Shown here piece after piece: positions 60,715-64,000 of a stretch of 64,000 nt of DNA (the stretch's first letter is position 1; each line of letters opens with the position of its first letter). Made by a program: the position numbers and the translations under genes. The stretch lies in contig WGNB01000015.1 of the NCBI GenBank assembly GCA_016124795.1, forward strand, positions 1 to 64,000, given 5' to 3'. This DNA comes from Rhodopseudomonas sp. (GTDB taxonomy: Bacteria > Pseudomonadota > Alphaproteobacteria > Rhizobiales > Xanthobacteraceae). A model generated the notes under the pieces. That model made no database searches, had not been told where the DNA came from, and saw nothing but the letters and a program-made list of their open reading frames with translations.

Positions 60715-61551
60715 TCAGGCGTTGTGATCGTTGGCGTTCGGGAAGAACAGTTCCTGCCCATTGACCTTGTAACCGGCGATGTCTTTCTGGCCGGCCGGCG
60801 AAATCAGGTAATCGATGAAAGCCTGACCGAGGTCTTTCTTGACGCTCGGGCACTTGGCCGGGTTCACCAGCATGACGCCGTACTGGTTGAACAGGCGCTT
60901 GTCGCCTTCGACTTCGATCACCAGGTTCTGCTTGTTCTTGAAGTGGATCCAGGTGGCGCGGTCGGTCAGCGTATAGCCGTTCGAGGCTGCCGCGGTGTTG
61001 AGCGTCGCGCCCATGCCCTGGCCGAGCGCCTTGTACCACGGGCCTTTCTGCTTATCGATATCGATGCCCGACGCTTTCCAGAGCCGCAGTTCGGCGGAAT
61101 TGGTGCCGGAGCGGTCGCCGCGCGACAGGAAGTCGGCCTTCTTGTCCATGATGGTGGTCATCGCCTTGCCGACATCCTTCATGCCTTTGATGCCGGCCGG
61201 GTCGCTCTTCGGCCCAACGATGACGAAGTCGTTATACATCACCGGGAACCGCTTGACGCCGTGACCGGCGGCGAGGAATTTTTCTTCCTGGGCCTTGGCG
61301 TGAACGAAGACGACATCGGCGTCGCAGCGCGCGCCGGTATCGAGCGCCTTGCCGGTGCCTTGCGCCACCACTTTCACGGTGATGCCGGTCTTGGCTTTGA
61401 ACAGCGGCAGCAGATATTCGAACAGGCCGGAGTCCTGGGTCGATGTGGTCGACGCGACCACGATCGATTTTTCCTGCGCAAAGCCCGGTTGGGCTGCGAT
61501 GGCAAGGCCGGCAAGCGCGGCGGCGGCCATCAGATATCGGCGGTTGAGCAT
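60715..61551 (-). CDS. tupA: Tungstate-type ABC substrate-binding protein (TupA-like)
   Basis: 278 residues. Signal peptide about 1-25, then the diagnostic STTSTQDSGLFEYLLPLFKA; TupA binds tungstate tightly (family knowledge). AGGAGG precedes ATG 61551. Encoded downstream of the permease and ATPase genes of the same transporter. Confidence 0.88.
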   Translation of the reverse strand: MLNRRYLMAAAALAGLAIAAQPGFAQEKSIVVASTTSTQDSGLFEYLLPLFKAKTGITVKVVAQGTGKALDTGARCDADVVFVHAKAQEEKFLAAGHGVKRFPVMYNDFVIVGPKSDPAGIKGMKDVGKAMTTIMDKKADFLSRGDRSGTNSAELRLWKASGIDIDKQKGPWYKALGQGMGATLNTAAASNGYTLTDRATWIHFKNKQNLVIEVEGDKRLFNQYGVMLVNPAKCPSVKKDLGQAFIDYLISPAGQKDIAGYKVNGQELFFPNANDHNA

Positions 61552-61613
61552 ATCTCTCCTCCTTATGCTTCTCACGTCTTCGATCCCCATGCGCCCATCG
61601 GCGTGGGGGCCCT

Positions 61614-62342
61614 TCACACCAGCAATTCGCCGGCAATGAACTTTCTGGCGTCTTCGGTTTGCGGACCGGCGAAGAACGCCTGCGCGTCGCCTTGTTCGAT
61701 CAATCGTCCGCGATGCAGCAACACGATATCGCCGGCCAGCCGTTTGGCCTGACCGAGATCGTGCGTCGACATCACGACCTTGACGCCATGCGCCGCGACG
61801 GCGCGCACGATGTCTTCAATTCCCTTGGTGGCGGCGGGGTCGAGACTGGCGGTCGGTTCGTCGAGAAACAGCACCGCCGGGTCGCGGGCGAGCGCGCGCG
61901 CCAGCGCCAGCCGTTGCTGTTCGCCGCCCGATAGCCGGCGCGCCGGCCGCTTGGCCATGGCGCCGAGCCCGACTTGATTCAACAACGCATCGATCCGCGC
62001 CGGATGCTGCGCGCGCGGCACGCCGGCGGCGGCGAGCGCATAAGCGATGTTGCCGGCGGCCGAACGTCGCAGCATCACCGGCCGCTGGAAAACGATAGCG
62101 CGGTGCGTCGGCGACGCGCTCTCGCGTCCGCCCCAGCTGAGTCGGCCACGCGTCAGCGGCAGCAGCCCCATGGCGGCGCGCAATAGCGTGGTCTTGCCGG
62201 AGCCGTTCGGCCCGATCAGAACCGTCGGCGCGCCGGCCGCGATCGTCAGCGTCAGTTCGCCGAGAATGGTGACGGCGCCGGCGACGATGGCGGCCTTGTC
62301 GAAGTGGATCGGCAGATCGGATGACGGGGCGCGCATGATCAT
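61614..62342 (-). CDS. tupC: Tungstate-type ABC transporter ATPase (TupC-like)
   Basis: 242 residues. Walker A GPNGSGKTTLLRAAMG, signature LSGGEQQRLALARALARDP, Walker B LFLDEPTASLDPAATKG, H-loop STHDLGQ. ATG 62342 overlaps the permease stop (ATGA). Second gene of the tup operon, followed by tupA. Confidence 0.87.
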   Translation of the reverse strand: MIMRAPSSDLPIHFDKAAIVAGAVTILGELTLTIAAGAPTVLIGPNGSGKTTLLRAAMGLLPLTRGRLSWGGRESASPTHRAIVFQRPVMLRRSAAGNIAYALAAAGVPRAQHPARIDALLNQVGLGAMAKRPARRLSGGEQQRLALARALARDPAVLFLDEPTASLDPAATKGIEDIVRAVAAHGVKVVMSTHDLGQAKRLAGDIVLLHRGRLIEQGDAQAFFAGPQTEDARKFIAGELLV

Positions 62343-63031
62343 CCCGCGTAGCGTTCGCCGGCCCGGCGCGCGCCCCAAGCCAGCGCGTTAACGGCGACGA
62401 CGATGGTGATCAGCACCAGGCCGAGCCCGATCGCCAGCGGCAGGTCGCCTTTCGACGTCTCCAGCGCGATGGCGGTGGTCATGGTGCGGGTGAAGCCGTC
62501 GATGTTGCCGCCGACGATGATGATGGCGCCAACCTCGGCGGCCGCCCGGCCGAAGCCGGCCAGCAGCGCGGTCACGAGCGAGAAGCGCGCGTCCCAGACT
62601 AGCGTGGCGACGCGCGCCAGCGGGCCGATATCCATCGCCGCCAGTTCCTCGCGGTATTCGGCCCAGAGGTCCTCGACCGTTTGCCGGGTCAGCGCGGCGA
62701 TGATCGGCGCCACCAGGATGGTCTGGGCAATGACCATTGCCTGTGGCGTGAACAGCAGGCCGAACGAGCCCAACGGCCCGGACCGCGACAGCAAGAGGTA
62801 GACGGCAAGGCCAACGACGACCGGCGGCAGTCCCATCATGGCATTGAGAATGACGATGACCCCGTCACGCCCGGGAAACCGGGTCAGGGCGAGCAGCGCG
62901 CCGCAAGGCACGCCGATGAGCGCCGCGCACAGCACCGCGCTCATGCTGACGACGATCGAGAGCCAGACAATGGCATAGAGCCCCGGATCGCCGGTCAGGA
63001 CCAGGTGCAGGGCGGATGCGTCGTCGGTCAT
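62339..63031 (-). CDS. tupB: Tungstate-type ABC transporter permease (TupB-like)
   Basis: 230 residues, about six helices (VWLSIVVSMSAVLCAALIGV, VIVILNAMMGLPPVVVGLAVYL), with the EAA-type loop AAMDIGPLARVATLVWD and FGRAAAEVGAIIIVGGNIDG. ATG 63031 has GGGAG 5 nt upstream; an upstream extension of 133 codons has no family character. First gene of the leftward operon that ends with fdhD and mobA. Confidence 0.87.
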   Translation of the reverse strand: MTDDASALHLVLTGDPGLYAIVWLSIVVSMSAVLCAALIGVPCGALLALTRFPGRDGVIVILNAMMGLPPVVVGLAVYLLLSRSGPLGSFGLLFTPQAMVIAQTILVAPIIAALTRQTVEDLWAEYREELAAMDIGPLARVATLVWDARFSLVTALLAGFGRAAAEVGAIIIVGGNIDGFTRTMTTAIALETSKGDLPLAIGLGLVLITIVVAVNALAWGARRAGERYAG

Positions 63032-63516
63032 GCAAGCTCCCTGCTGCGCGAAGGCCGAATTCGGGGTCGAATTTTGTCCGGCGTTTTCCCGGAAAGGCCG
63101 GCAAGGTCCCGGAAATCCGGGGCACGGGCGGCAACCCGTATGGTTATTCCACACTATACCAGTGTGTGCATTTGTTTCTTTACGGGTCAATGACCGGAAA
63201 AAGAACATAAATATGCGCATTTTTTCAGCCCACCAACAGTCATGCCCATCGGGTGACCATCCGAAACGGGACATAAGTGCCGTTGGGGCTCGCTTGATTG
63301 AGCTTTGTGGCCGACGGTTGCCTGAGGTCGCCGTCTGGCTATAGTGCCGCCGTTCGCGGCCCCGGCCGTGAGCGAAAATGGCCATCCCAACCGGATATCT
63401 TGGCTTGCAAACCGTCTCCGGCCCCGTCATGAGCTAGGGGCGAACGGTCGTTGAGCCGATTGGCAGGGCTGGCCGTTTCGCGTGCGTCCGCGACGACGCG
63501 CGCCGCGCGAGAGTCC
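63032..63516. promoter_or_regulatory. tup-fdhD operon upstream region with CACACT/AGTGTG inverted repeat
   Basis: 485 bp without a supported gene; minus-strand frame 63187-63390 has no family character. CACACT-ATACC-AGTGTG (63150-63166) is a perfect inverted repeat about 120-135 bp upstream of tupB and is a candidate oxyanion-responsive operator. ModE-type sites differ, so identity is open. The tRNA-Ser gene starts at 63517. Confidence 0.4.
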
Positions 63517-63606
63517 GGAGAGGTGGCCGAGTGGCTGAAGGCGCACGCTTGGAAAGCGTGTTTACGGGAAACCGTAACGTGGGTTCGAATCCCACTCTCT
63601 CCGCCA
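63517..63606 (+). tRNA. tRNA-Ser (anticodon GGA)
   Basis: 90-nt class II tRNA with encoded CCA. The acceptor GGAGAGG pairs with the 3' CTCTCTCC region (one wobble pair), then discriminator G and CCA. The loop CTTGGAAAG gives anticodon GGA. The variable arm TTTACGGGAAACCGTAAC and the T-arm GGTTCGAATCC are complete. Confidence 0.96.
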
Positions 63607-63624
63607 GCCGCGATCAGGGCCGAA

Positions 63625-63640
63625 TTTGTCCGCGGACAAA
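63625..63640. repeat. 16-bp perfect palindrome downstream of tRNA-Ser(GGA)
   Basis: TTTGTCCGCGGACAAA is a perfect palindrome 18 bp after the tRNA CCA end. It could form a short hairpin, but no T-tract follows. Possible weak tRNA terminator or protein-binding site. Confidence 0.35.
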
Positions 63641-63729
63641 ACCTCCGGCAAGTCCATCAATCCACGTCTGACGACGTCCTTGAGGCCGTCGCGTATGCTA
63701 GCCGGATCGGTTGCCGGAACGCGCCGCGG

Positions 63730-64000
63730 TTACAGTCCGTCGAACCAGATCTTCCACTGCGGCACGGCGGTCGCATAGGTGCCGCGATGGCTGGTCTTGC
63801 CGGTCGATATCGCTTCGACCTGTGTGTTGCCGGCGCCCATTGAGCGCTGGTACGTCATGGCGAGCTGGCCGAGACCGGTGCTGATCGCTTCATCGGCTTC
63901 GCCGTAATAGTTACGGACCTTGCTTTTGATGACCCAGCGATAGGCTTCGGTCTGACGGATCAGGCGGCCATAAGCCGAGCGCGCGAAATATTGCGCATCG
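63730..64000 (-). CDS. Alpha/beta hydrolase, C-terminal part (5' end outside window)
   Basis: 90 residues are visible, read from the window edge to TAA at 63730. The segment KVRNYYGEADEAISTGLGQL carries a likely catalytic Asp and SHRGTYATAVPQWKIWFDGL the catalytic His, the pattern of secreted alpha/beta hydrolases/esterases common in rhizobia (inference from the C-terminus only). The nucleophile elbow lies outside the window. Confidence 0.6.
   Translation of the reverse strand, partial: DAQYFARSAYGRLIRQTEAYRWVIKSKVRNYYGEADEAISTGLGQLAMTYQRSMGAGNTQVEAISTGKTSHRGTYATAVPQWKIWFDGL

Noticed and set aside
63187-63390. 67-codon minus frame upstream of tupB
   Set aside because: No motif or ribosome site; low-complexity Gly/Ala/Arg content.

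Overview
The window looks like chromosomal DNA of a GC-rich alphaproteobacterium of the order Hyphomicrobiales, closest in style to the Bradyrhizobium/Rhodopseudomonas/Pseudolabrys group. The clues are the rplU-rpmA-obg neighbourhood, an alanine/lysine-rich L21 tail, an FdoG-type formate dehydrogenase locus with DUF3305/DUF3306 and small Tat-target genes, and short palindromic repeats of the CCGTCATCCT...AGGATGACGG type common in these genomes. Placement is inference from gene content; no 16S gene is present. Genes are dense. There is no CRISPR array, transposase, integrase or prophage.

Layout. 1-13.8 kb is mostly housekeeping: glutathione-dependent formaldehyde dehydrogenase (cut by the window edge), a LysR/SDR divergent pair, Obg GTPase, a four-domain rhodanese plus a cysteine-dioxygenase-like cupin, an EamA transporter, a diguanylate cyclase, an acetyltransferase, L27, L21 and a KdpE/KdpD-like two-component pair. 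A tRNA-Ser(CGA) with a strong terminator follows. 14.2-16.7 kb is an arsenic operon (ArsR-ArsC fusion, Acr3, glutaredoxin-type ArsC), then an amidohydrolase and an ABC-F ATPase.

19.7-30.4 kb is accessory. It holds a sulfotransferase-like protein with a possible Nif11-like N-terminus, a DUF6916 protein, an acetyltransferase and three paralogous tail-collar proteins. Next comes a lasso-peptide gene cluster: a 55-residue precursor, cyclase and PqqD-like protein on the + strand, converging on a leftward operon of HPr-kinase-like kinase, PAPS sulfotransferase, a second PqqD-like protein and the B2 leader peptidase. The predicted core LGGYSFSDNGSLFTS has Thr at -2, Asp8 for the macrolactam and a C-terminal Ser. 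This is the strongest candidate for an undescribed product.

30.4-55.7 kb centres on molybdenum/tungsten chemistry: TusA, a divergent MoeA, a MoeA-periplasmic-binding fusion, a WD40-cytochrome c, a multi-cluster ferredoxin, then accessory genes (lipoate/biotin ligase family, DUF6505, DUF6352, HTH-TorD fusion, DUF3305, DUF3306, two small Tat targets) and FdhABC, closed by a strong terminator. The HTH-TorD gene and the fdhABC block each carry copies of a TGYTGC-N3-GCARCA palindrome upstream, suggesting a dedicated regulator. A pentaheme cytochrome with EF-hand-like loops, a NapC/NirT tetraheme protein and a MenA/UbiA-type prenyltransferase follow, then mobB, moeA, a metallo-beta-lactamase-fold protein and mobA.

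55.1-63.0 kb reads leftward as an apparent ten-gene operon: tupB-tupC-tupA, a ModA-like protein, Mop, a FecB-type binding protein, FecCD-type permease, ATPase, fdhD and mobA. It links oxyanion uptake to formate dehydrogenase maturation, so uptake, cofactor synthesis, enzyme and electron-transfer genes for one Mo/W enzyme sit within about 33 kb. The window ends with tRNA-Ser(GGA) and the 3' part of an alpha/beta hydrolase.
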